This document shows positions 22,363-28,701 of a stretch of 36,739 nt of DNA, piece after piece. The stretch spans positions 1-36,739 of IMG/VR virus record IMGVR_UViG_3300015360_000104; one strand, given 5' to 3'. The notes below the pieces were generated by a model, which was not told the DNA's origin, did no database searches, and was given only the letters and a program-made list of their open reading frames with translations. Positions within the stretch are counted from its first letter, which is position 1. Each line of letters begins with the position of its first letter. Position numbers and translations under genes: made by a program. This stretch comes from a virus.

Positions 22363-23538
22363 ATGCCCAAGCAATCGCCGCACCCACACGTCACCTGGCG
22401 CGATGGCCGCCCGCGCTTCAACCCCGCCAGTGACTTGCGGGCCAACGGCCACGTGGCCCGTGACCTCAAACACCCCGATGGCCGCTGGTTCAGCAAGGGT
22501 GAGGCTGTGGACCGGTCCATCGCCCTCCAGCGCCAGCTGGCGCAAGCCCCGAAACCGCCGCTGGGGCGCCCGCCAAGGGCCGCGGCCAACATACAGCGCC
22601 TGACGCTTGGCAAGATGGTGGAGGCCTGGCAGGGCTCGGCCAGATGGCAGGAGGCGGGCCAGCGCGTGCTGGCGGCGCGCACCCGGAAGGATTACCGCCA
22701 GAAGCTCAAGGTCTTTCAGGATGACTACGGCGATCTCTGGGTGGCCCCGGCCGAGGCGATCACCCGCCCGGTGCTGCAGGTGTGTTATGATGAGCTGGTG
22801 GCAACCCGCGGCCTGGCCACGGCGCGAGGGAGCATCGTCGTGCTGCAGGCCTGCTACAAATGGGCCATCACCCGTGGCCGCATCCGCCTCAACCACAATC
22901 CGGTGCAGGGTCTCGACAAGACCATGCCGCCACCGCGCATCCGCTTTGGCACGCGGGCTGAAATGCAGGCGCTGACAGAAGCCGCCGATGCGCTCGGCCG
23001 CCATGACATTGGCGACAGCATCGTCATGGGCCTGTGGACGGGCCAGCGCCAGGGCGACAGGCTGGCGCTCCGCCACAAGGGCCAGCTCAAAAACCGCCGC
23101 ATCTTCCGGCAGAGCAAGACGGAGGCAATCGTGCACGTGCTCGAGGCGCCCGAGCTGGAGGCCCGCATCGCCGCATCGGCCTTGCGGCGCAAGGCGGCGG
23201 AGATCGTCGCCCCGCATGTGCTGCTGAATGAGCACACCTGGAAGCCGTGGGACGAGCATACCTACAGGCATGAGTTCGCGGCGGTGCGCGCCGTGGCGGC
23301 AATGGCCTGCCCGTCGGTCGCCAGCTTCCGCGATCAGGATTTGCGTGACACGGCGGTGACGTGGATGGCCTTGGCCGGAGCGACCATTCCGGAGATCATC
23401 GCCGTCACCGGCCACCAGGCCGAAACCGCCCATGCCATCCTCAAGCACTATCTGGCCAGGCATCCCGAAATGGCCGACACGGCGATCCGCAAGATGATCG
23501 CCTGGTTCGACGGCAACGGCGAAACGGAGTTTGGCTGA
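22363..23538 (+). CDS. int: Tyrosine-family integrase
   Basis: This 391-aa recombinase should integrate the phage at attB and, with a helper, excise it. ATG at 22363 is chosen because AGGAGGA lies eight bases before it; the frame is open 51 codons further upstream. The N-terminal arm-binding part holds basic residues; the core-binding helix region is at about 80-185. Catalytic residues by eye: R229 (TGQRQGD), K252 (RQSKTE), R328 (DLRDTAVTW), H351 (AVTGH) and nucleophile Y363 (KHYLA). The usual His of the HxxR box is Q325. Such H-to-other changes occur in some 'DLRDT' phage integrases. It is the last gene of the plus-strand block and is followed by a hairpin. Confidence 0.9.
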   Translation: MPKQSPHPHVTWRDGRPRFNPASDLRANGHVARDLKHPDGRWFSKGEAVDRSIALQRQLAQAPKPPLGRPPRAAANIQRLTLGKMVEAWQGSARWQEAGQRVLAARTRKDYRQKLKVFQDDYGDLWVAPAEAITRPVLQVCYDELVATRGLATARGSIVVLQACYKWAITRGRIRLNHNPVQGLDKTMPPPRIRFGTRAEMQALTEAADALGRHDIGDSIVMGLWTGQRQGDRLALRHKGQLKNRRIFRQSKTEAIVHVLEAPELEARIAASALRRKAAEIVAPHVLLNEHTWKPWDEHTYRHEFAAVRAVAAMACPSVASFRDQDLRDTAVTWMALAGATIPEIIAVTGHQAETAHAILKHYLARHPEMADTAIRKMIAWFDGNGETEFG

Positions 23539-24032
23539 TGCTCTTTGCTGCGCACCGCCCCGAAAGACATGCGGATTTCTTTATGTCTATTGGGCGGGAG
23601 TGCGGCGGATAAGGCGATCGGTCTTGCGAATGCTGCCTGTATGCGCAAATATCAGTCCTAACAGGCCGGTCATCCGGTGGATGTCGGGTGGACTAGGATA
23701 ACCATCAAAGACCGAGTGGTGAGCCAGTCATGAACGAAGCAGAGTTTCTCAAGAAATGGGAAACAGAACGGCCCACACGTTCACTTTCAGATGAACTGGC
23801 AGCCCTTTATGCCTCGGTCATCGGTTCTCCGGCAGTGCGGACAAAGGTACCGGCATTTATTCCATGCCGGGCCGCCCCGAGGCGCCAACCGATGTCATGG
23901 GCAACCCCTTCGACGTGTCGACCGAGACGCTCGGCCTGCATCAGGTGCGGCTTAAGAGACATGAGTGGGCTGAACGATTTCAGGGGCTTATAGAGAGCGC
24001 CCTACCGATTGCAACCGCTTTTGCAGTGCCCG
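23539..24032. other. Gap between integrase and tail fibre; likely attP region
   Basis: The stretch holds the hairpin at 23555-23597, a small inverted repeat CATCC-GGT-GGATG near 23671-23683, and a frameshifted ORF (23730-24073). No tRNA T-arm or other recognisable attachment core is visible. attP of a temperate phage normally lies next to the integrase, so this is the best place for it, but the exact core cannot be seen from one sequence. Confidence 0.5.
23555..23597 (+). terminator. Long hairpin after the integrase
   Basis: CCGCCC (23555-23560) pairs with GGGCGG (23592-23597), and AGACAT (23565-23570) pairs with ATGTCT (23583-23588) inside, leaving a loop of about 12 bases. It starts 16 bases after the integrase stop. 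There is no T-tract, so termination is not certain; it may be part of the attachment region. Confidence 0.45.
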
Positions 24033-24073
24033 TCACGGCACCGCTGTGGCGAAGAGTTCGGTTCCCGCCTTGA
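23730..24073 (+). pseudogene. Frameshifted ORF of unknown function
   Basis: Frame A starts at ATG 23730 (MNEAEFLKKWETERPTRSLS) and reads sensibly as far as about 23825 (ELAALYASVIGS). The continuation that looks protein-like is in another frame: GSADKGTGIYSMPGRPEAP (about 23829-23885), then TDVMGNPFDVSTETLGLHQV and HEWAERFQGLIESALP to about 24005. A single indel near 23820-23835 would restore one ORF of about 110 aa. The last 20 codons run into the reverse of the tail-fibre gene and do not look natural. It is a broken gene, a sequencing indel or a recoded gene. The product is not recognised. Confidence 0.45.
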
Positions 24074-26120
24074 CAACGAAGGTTCCGCCAGTCGCGGTGA
24101 CCCCGACATAGTGCAAGGAATTGTTTGTGCCGGTTGGCGTGAAGGTATCGGTGCGGTCGATTGGTCCGCCTGCGGAAGTGATAGTCCATAGTTCTTGGGT
24201 CGCCGCCGCGCCTGCCGTGTCGCTCAAGCGGCAAATGATGGATGTGGCGCTGCCGAAGTCAAGTTTCGAAACAAGAGTGTAGGTTCCGCCGACCAGCACC
24301 GGATGGTAGACCCGGCCGTTCGTGGCGCCACCGTTCGTCGTAACGATTGCATTGCCGTTGCTTTGTATCGCGGCGGTGGCGGCGGTTGCGGCGTTCGTGC
24401 CGCTTATCAGGGCCGGGAAGCGGGTGCGGGCCGTGTAGCGGTCGCCAAGCACGATGTTGGTGGTTCCGCTCGGAAGGGAGACGCGGAAGTCCCACGCGTT
24501 GGCCGGGGCGGCGCCGGAGAATGCGGTGCCGTTTTTCGCATTCGAAAAGAGGGAAGCGGCTTGTGCATCGGTTAGTTTTGAACTCCATTGCTGGACGCGG
24601 AAGACTTCGCCGGTGCGGCGGGTGAGGGTGCCGGCAGCGTCGTGTGAGTTAACCGACACGATGTCAGCGATGCCTTCTCCGCCATTGGTGCGGTTGCCAT
24701 AGGTCGCCTGGTTGAGGTCAACTTTGTAGTCCTTGATCAGCCTGCCGTTGAGCCACACGCGCCAGTGGCCGGTGCCGCCGTGCGTGACGACGACATGGAT
24801 TGCTTCTCCGAAAGGGATAATCGCCCCGGTGTTGAGGTTATAGTAGTTGATCGATGCGTGAGGAGCGGAGCGGGCAATGGCGAGGTATTTGGAATGAATG
24901 ACGCGCAACACGCCCGCCCGCCAGCCGTTAACGTCAGGATCCACGCTGGCGATGTAGATGCCGCCGTTCATTCCATCGGTGGCGAGGTCGGCGCCGTTGC
25001 CGAACATGAGCAGCGGCATGTAAAAGCTTGACACCTCGCTCTGCGGACGGCCCCAGTATTCGTAGCTGCAAGCCCCGGACATGGCGACGCTGTCAGCCAG
25101 TTTGGCGTGGCCCAAGATTTTCCCGGCGAACCCGGATAGGGGTTCGGCATTTACATCCGGCACGGCAGTTTCCGTGCCGTCCAGGGAGATGATGGCGTAG
25201 GTTATGGCTGCGGCGTTGTAGACGGCGGGAAGGGTGAGAACGCCAGCGGCGAGGGAAATTGCCGAGCCGGGAGCCACGCCGTCGAAGCACTGGCCGGACT
25301 GGCCGTCGATGACGATCTGCGGCTTTTCCCAGCCGGTTCCGCTTTCCCGCGTCGTGTCAAACACAAGAGCGGCTTTGCCGATGCCGCTTACCGTTGTGGC
25401 GCCGCCGGTGCCGGTGCGGAGTGAGGTGCTAACCCCGCCGCCGTCGATGAGTGACAGGTACTCGATGCCTTCACCCAGGGCGACGTTGTTGTTTTCATTC
25501 ACCCAGACGGAGCTTGAAAGCGTAACGCCGGTGGCGGTGATGGCAATTGTGCCGACTGCGGCGTTTGTGGTTCCCACAATGTCGGCTCGAAATGGATTTG
25601 CCCCGCCGTCCACGGCCCACACGGAGGAGCGTGTGCTGTCGCGTTTGGCCATGACCAGCTTGGGCCGGCGCGAGGTGAAGTCGTAAGTTCGTGGATCAAT
25701 CGCATTGCCTACGATTGAGGAGGTTTCAACAATGTTCGAACCGTTTGCCGCAAACACCAAGTAGTAGTATGTCTTGGCATTAACTGAGTACCCCGCCTCA
25801 ACGGAAAATTTGCTTTCTGAAACTGGTTCCATTCGGAGAGTGGCGATTGACGGGCCGATGACGTAGGACGAGGCGACCGCGTTGAATTGTTGTGAGCGCC
25901 CGTGCCAGGATGTGCGGTGCCGCCAGACGAGGGCCTGATCTGCGGCCCAGACAAAGACAAAGGCGTCAGGCGGAATGACGAACGGCAAGGACACGTCACG
26001 CTTGACGCCTGTGCCTGTGAAAGTGCCGGACTTGAAAAGCGGTGTACTTGCAGGAGCACTGCCGCCACGCGGCTTCAGCATTTGAATTTGCCGCCCCAGC
26101 AGCGCGCCGCGCCGCGCCAT
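24033..26120 (-). CDS. Tail fibre with LamG/concanavalin-like domain
   Basis: This 695-aa protein is probably the receptor-binding fibre. ATG at 26120 shares one base with the stop of the spike-base-like gene; the frame is open further upstream but those residues are out-of-frame shadow of that gene. The N-terminal 90 residues hold a VFVWAADQALVWRHRTSWHGR segment, then Thr/Ser-rich beta regions. Residues about 341-520 fit a laminin-G/concanavalin-like sandwich (SYEYWGRPQSEVSSFYMPLLMFGN; HVVVTHGGTGHWRVWLNGRLI; DIVSVNSHDAAG; RVQQWSSKLTDAQAASLFSN). The last part is a further beta domain (TNIVLGDRYTARTRFPALI). Carbohydrate binding is inferred. It is the last gene of the late block and converges on the integrase. 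Confidence 0.7.
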   Translation of the reverse strand: MARRGALLGRQIQMLKPRGGSAPASTPLFKSGTFTGTGVKRDVSLPFVIPPDAFVFVWAADQALVWRHRTSWHGRSQQFNAVASSYVIGPSIATLRMEPVSESKFSVEAGYSVNAKTYYYLVFAANGSNIVETSSIVGNAIDPRTYDFTSRRPKLVMAKRDSTRSSVWAVDGGANPFRADIVGTTNAAVGTIAITATGVTLSSSVWVNENNNVALGEGIEYLSLIDGGGVSTSLRTGTGGATTVSGIGKAALVFDTTRESGTGWEKPQIVIDGQSGQCFDGVAPGSAISLAAGVLTLPAVYNAAAITYAIISLDGTETAVPDVNAEPLSGFAGKILGHAKLADSVAMSGACSYEYWGRPQSEVSSFYMPLLMFGNGADLATDGMNGGIYIASVDPDVNGWRAGVLRVIHSKYLAIARSAPHASINYYNLNTGAIIPFGEAIHVVVTHGGTGHWRVWLNGRLIKDYKVDLNQATYGNRTNGGEGIADIVSVNSHDAAGTLTRRTGEVFRVQQWSSKLTDAQAASLFSNAKNGTAFSGAAPANAWDFRVSLPSGTTNIVLGDRYTARTRFPALISGTNAATAATAAIQSNGNAIVTTNGGATNGRVYHPVLVGGTYTLVSKLDFGSATSIICRLSDTAGAAATQELWTITSAGGPIDRTDTFTPTGTNNSLHYVGVTATGGTFVVKAGTELFATAVP

Positions 26121-26383
26121 CAGGGCATGCCCTCGATGCCGGTGGCCGTGGTGCCGCTGGCGACGATCGCCGAACTGGCCACCGCCCGCGTTTCGCCGGC
26201 CGCCCAGGCGCCGGTCACATTGTTGCCCGCCGCATCGGTAAACACGATATTGCCCGCCACCGTGGCGCGGATGAAGCGGCACGGCTGCGGCCAGGTGTAA
26301 TTGCCGCCCGGCCACGGATAGGTCGTCGGTGAGGTTTCGAGCGAGGTGATGCCCTTGGCACCTGAATAGTCGGAGATCGGCAT
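26120..26383 (-). CDS. Spike-base-like small protein
   Basis: This 87-aa protein has a Trp/Pro-rich opening (TYPWPGGNYTWPQPCRF) and a small beta domain: IRATVAGNIVFTDAAGNNVTGAWAAGETRAVASSAIVASGTTATGI. The G-N-I-x-F-T-D-x-x-G-N-x-V and 'GTTATGI' segments are as in short spike-base proteins of gene-transfer agents and phages (RCAP_Rcc01079-like), by eye. It would connect or support fibres at the tail. It is followed directly by the LamG fibre gene with a one-base overlap. Confidence 0.65.
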   Translation of the reverse strand: MPISDYSGAKGITSLETSPTTYPWPGGNYTWPQPCRFIRATVAGNIVFTDAAGNNVTGAWAAGETRAVASSAIVASGTTATGIEGMP

Positions 26384-26414
26384 TGGCTGCCTGCCTTTCT
26401 TGAATTGCTAGGGG

Positions 26415-26615
26415 TTACACAAAAAGCTCACACACCAGCCCCGCGCCATCGGCGAGGTCAGAGGCCAGAAAGGTGCTGGTCCCGGCGTCCGGCGGCACCA
26501 GATACACCTGGCTTGCCACCGGCTGGCTGACGATCGTTGACAGCAGCGCATCGCCATCATCGCGCGGCAACAGCTCCGGCAAGATATCGTCACCGATGAG
26601 CAGCAAGTCGCTCAC
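26415..26615 (-). CDS. 66-aa unknown protein in fibre block
   Basis: A GTG start at 26615 overlaps the upstream stop by four bases (GTGA). The product is acidic (MSDLLLIGDDILPELLPRDDGDALLSTIVSQ...), lacks Cys and membrane segments, and ends VCELFV. I do not recognise it. Tight coupling with the fibre-associated gene upstream and nearness to the spike-base gene suggest a tail accessory or chaperone. Confidence 0.5.
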   Translation of the reverse strand: MSDLLLIGDDILPELLPRDDGDALLSTIVSQPVASQVYLVPPDAGTSTFLASDLADGAGLVCELFV

Positions 26616-26941
26616 AGCGTCACGCTCACAAAGCCCTTGCCGGTATAGGCAAGGGTGTTGTTGTTGTTGAAGATGTTGATCACCGTCCAGATGGTGGTGG
26701 GATTGCCCAGCGCGGCGATGTTGGCGGCCGACACTTCCCAGAAGAATTGGCCGCCGGAGCCGGAGCTCACGCCAACCCCGGCGCCATCGGTCAGCGTCAC
26801 CACGGTTTCGCCTTGGTCGCTCAAGGCGAGCTTCACCTTCACCACCTTGTTGGTCAGATCGACTGGAACGCCGGCCAGCGCCAGCTGGGCCGTGATGCGG
26901 GTGGTCTCGAACTTCTTGTAAGTAATGGTCAGCGCCGCCAT
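26612..26941 (-). CDS. 109-aa beta-rich fibre-associated protein
   Basis: The protein reads as one small beta sandwich: MAALTITYKKFETTRITAQLALAGVPVDLTNKVVKVKLALSDQ..., then GQFFWEVSAANIAALGNPTTIWTVI and a final strand with a polyasparagine turn (FNNNNTLAYTGKGFVSV). The layout, with a 'D-L-T-N-K-x-V-K-V-K-L' element, is like N-terminal domains of baseplate or fibre-anchor proteins of the BppU kind. It starts three bases after the holin stop. The role is inferred from context. Confidence 0.55.
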   Translation of the reverse strand: MAALTITYKKFETTRITAQLALAGVPVDLTNKVVKVKLALSDQGETVVTLTDGAGVGVSSGSGGQFFWEVSAANIAALGNPTTIWTVINIFNNNNTLAYTGKGFVSVTL

Positions 26942-26944
26942 AAG

Positions 26945-27358
26945 TTATGTCCTCATGATCCTGGTAATCTTTTCAGCCGAGCGCCCGGCGATGTAGCCGC
27001 CCATCGCCGTCACCGTCAGCCAGAAGAGATTGTTCAGCCCCACCTCGCCAAATGCCACCTGCGGCAGAACCCCGGCCTTCACGGCGAAGGGATAGGCGAT
27101 GATCACGAACCAGTAGGAAAAGAATGAAGTCAGCGCCACCAGCGGGCGCCAGTTCCTTTGCAGCCAGTCTTCGCCGGCGATCTCGGCCATGACGATCTTC
27201 GCCTGCCAGGCGGCGATCTCGGTTTGCGAAGCAATCAGCCCGCGCTCGATCTCGGCTTGCAGCACATCGCGCGACAGTTCCTCCTGCTTCACGCTCTTGA
27301 GATAGTCGAACAGCGGCCCGGCCAGCAGCTTGGCGAGAAGCGAGAACAGCGGCAGCAT
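26945..27358 (-). CDS. Holin of three-TM gene-transfer-agent type
   Basis: This 137-aa protein forms the membrane lesion for host lysis. Start ATG 27358 (MLPLFSLLAKLL) shares one base with the preceding stop. An amphipathic N-terminus is followed by a charged helix (LSRDVLQAEIERGLIASQTEIAAWQAKI), then 'WLQRNWRPLVALTSFFSYWFVIIAY' and 'LPQVAFGEVGLNNLFWLTVTAMGGYIAGRSAEKI'. The W-x-x-R-x-W-R-P opening and G-G-Y-x-x-G-R-S end are the hallmarks of the GTA_holin_3TM family. It lies in a cassette with a second small membrane protein and a GH24 lysozyme. Confidence 0.8.
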   Translation of the reverse strand: MLPLFSLLAKLLAGPLFDYLKSVKQEELSRDVLQAEIERGLIASQTEIAAWQAKIVMAEIAGEDWLQRNWRPLVALTSFFSYWFVIIAYPFAVKAGVLPQVAFGEVGLNNLFWLTVTAMGGYIAGRSAEKITRIMRT

Positions 27359-27600
27359 CACCACACCCGATTGATGACAGCGGTGGCCGTTGTGCGAAAC
27401 CACATGGCGGCGGCGATGGCCATCACCAGCAAGCCGTCAAGCCCCATCTGCAACAGCGCCACGGCCTCGGCCTGCACTTCGGGCGGCAGTGGCAGGCCCC
27501 AATGGGCCACGGCGGCATTGGCCGCTTTCGAGACCAGCGCCGTCAACAGCCAGATGATGGTGCGCGATTTTAAGAAGCCTTGCGTGTCGAAATAATTCAT
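27358..27600 (-). CDS. Small two-TM membrane protein of lysis cassette
   Basis: This 80-aa protein starts at ATG 27600 (MNYFDTQGFLKSR), overlapping the lysozyme stop by four bases. It has two hydrophobic segments, TIIWLLTALVSKAANAAVA (about residues 14-32) and GLDGLLVMAIAAAMWFR (about 53-69), with a Pro-Pro-Glu loop between. It resembles small phage membrane proteins that accompany endolysins and may be a second holin or antiholin. Confidence 0.6.
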   Translation of the reverse strand: MNYFDTQGFLKSRTIIWLLTALVSKAANAAVAHWGLPLPPEVQAEAVALLQMGLDGLLVMAIAAAMWFRTTATAVINRVW

Positions 27601-28316
27601 TTCAGCACCCCCGAAAGATCGACGCCGAACCAGCCGCCGATAGCCACGGCGAGCGCGGCGATGATGAACCACACGAGCGACGATGGTCCGCGCGGCGGCG
27701 CGCGGCAATCATCGGCCTTGGGCTCCACATCAGGCGGGGCGGGTTGCGGCGCCACGCTGGGCGCCACGCTGGGCGGCGGCACGGGCCCGGCATCGCCCGG
27801 CCACTGAATGTCGATCGGGTCCACCGCCGTCTTGCCTTTGGGATAGGCGTCATAGAGCAGGATGGCGCGCGGAAAATAATCGCCATGGCGGAACATCTCC
27901 AACTCGCGGGCGCGGCGCGCCACCAGCCCTTCGATGGTCTTGCCATCGTCCTTCACATAGAGGTTGATGGTGGCCAGCGCCGCCTTGACATCGCCAAGGT
28001 TCAGCTTGTCGTCCACGCTGCCGGATGAAATCGCCCCGGTGTTGTAGTGGAACAGCACCAGCGCATCGAACTCGTGCTGCTTCAATGGAACGCGGATCGC
28101 CTCTTCCACATTGCGCTCGAAGTCCTTCAGGTCATCGGCCAGCAGACCCAGGCACTGTGCCAGCGTCAGGCGCATTCCGGCCTTGGGTTTCGGTGGCCCG
28201 GCAAACGCCGTGTGGCCGCAGCCGATGGTCCACACGCCACCGCCATCCTTATAGGCCTGCAGCGAAATCGCCTCTTCGGCCATCAGGCTCATCGCGCCAT
28301 TGCGGGAAAGCTTCAT
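27597..28316 (-). CDS. GH24 lysozyme-type endolysin with C-terminal membrane anchor
   Basis: This 239-aa protein should cleave peptidoglycan. The catalytic triad of T4-type lysozymes is present with exact spacing: E15, D24 and T30 (EEAISLQAYKDGGGVWTIGCGHT), as T4 E11, D20 and T26. Residues 1-160 form the lysozyme domain. A Pro/Ala linker (about 178-205) leads to a hydrophobic segment SSLVWFIIAALAVAIGGW (about 213-230) near the C-terminus, a tail anchor not found in T4 lysozyme. GAGGAGA precedes the ATG. The next genes are the holin-like proteins. Confidence 0.88.
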   Translation of the reverse strand: MKLSRNGAMSLMAEEAISLQAYKDGGGVWTIGCGHTAFAGPPKPKAGMRLTLAQCLGLLADDLKDFERNVEEAIRVPLKQHEFDALVLFHYNTGAISSGSVDDKLNLGDVKAALATINLYVKDDGKTIEGLVARRARELEMFRHGDYFPRAILLYDAYPKGKTAVDPIDIQWPGDAGPVPPPSVAPSVAPQPAPPDVEPKADDCRAPPRGPSSLVWFIIAALAVAIGGWFGVDLSGVLK

Positions 28317-28350
28317 GACGTTCTCCTCACATTGCCATCAGCAGCTTCCA

Positions 28351-28701
28351 TCACTTGAGCGCCCCCCATAAATTCCAGAACTGCGCAACGATGACGCCAA
28401 GCCCGCCCACAAACAGCATGAAGGCCAGCTTCATGCCGGCGGCTTTGGTCAGCACGTCTTTGAGCTGCTGAATGCTCATGCGGGTCAGCGCCAATTCGAC
28501 CTGCATGGCGGCGCGCTCTTCCTTGGCGGTCTGCGCCTCTTTTTCCTGCCCGTCACGCACATGGCGCACCTCGATTTCAAGCACGGCCAATCGTTCCCCG
28601 GCGGAATCAGCCACCCGCATCACCTCATTGTCGTTCTGCCGTGCCAGCGCCTCGCGCACCATGCGCTGCGCTTCCACCATGCTGACAGATTCTTGGGTCA
28701 T
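28351..28701 (-). CDS. Coiled-coil protein with C-terminal TM (XhlA-like)
   Basis: This 116-aa protein starts at ATG 28701, overlapping the tailspike stop by four bases. Residues 10-85 are a charged coiled coil (VRHVRDGQEKEAQTAKEERAAMQVELAL...), and residues about 90-112 are a membrane segment (LAFMLFVGGLGVIVAQFWNLW). This matches the shape of haemolysin XhlA-like holin partners, in which a coiled coil precedes a single C-terminal TM; a spanin is less likely as no lipobox or periplasmic layout is evident. It stands just before the lysozyme gene. Confidence 0.6.
   Translation of the reverse strand: MTQESVSMVEAQRMVREALARQNDNEVMRVADSAGERLAVLEIEVRHVRDGQEKEAQTAKEERAAMQVELALTRMSIQQLKDVLTKAAGMKLAFMLFVGGLGVIVAQFWNLWGALK

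Noticed and set aside
22232-22603. GTG start with AGGAGG eight bases upstream, opening a 123-codon frame before the integrase
   Set aside because: It overlaps the integrase by 240 bases, the translation is low in sense (Pro/Ser/Arg/Thr-rich), and the integrase has its own better site. A short leader peptide is not excluded.
23539-24032. tRNA fragment or clear attP core after the integrase
   Set aside because: No T-arm, anticodon stem or CCA-like end was found by eye; without attL/attR a core cannot be named.
26121-26315. Upstream extension of the LamG fibre gene by 65 codons
   Set aside because: The extension is His/Arg/Gly-rich shadow of the spike-base-like gene in another frame; the ATG at 26120 overlaps that gene's stop as elsewhere in this genome.
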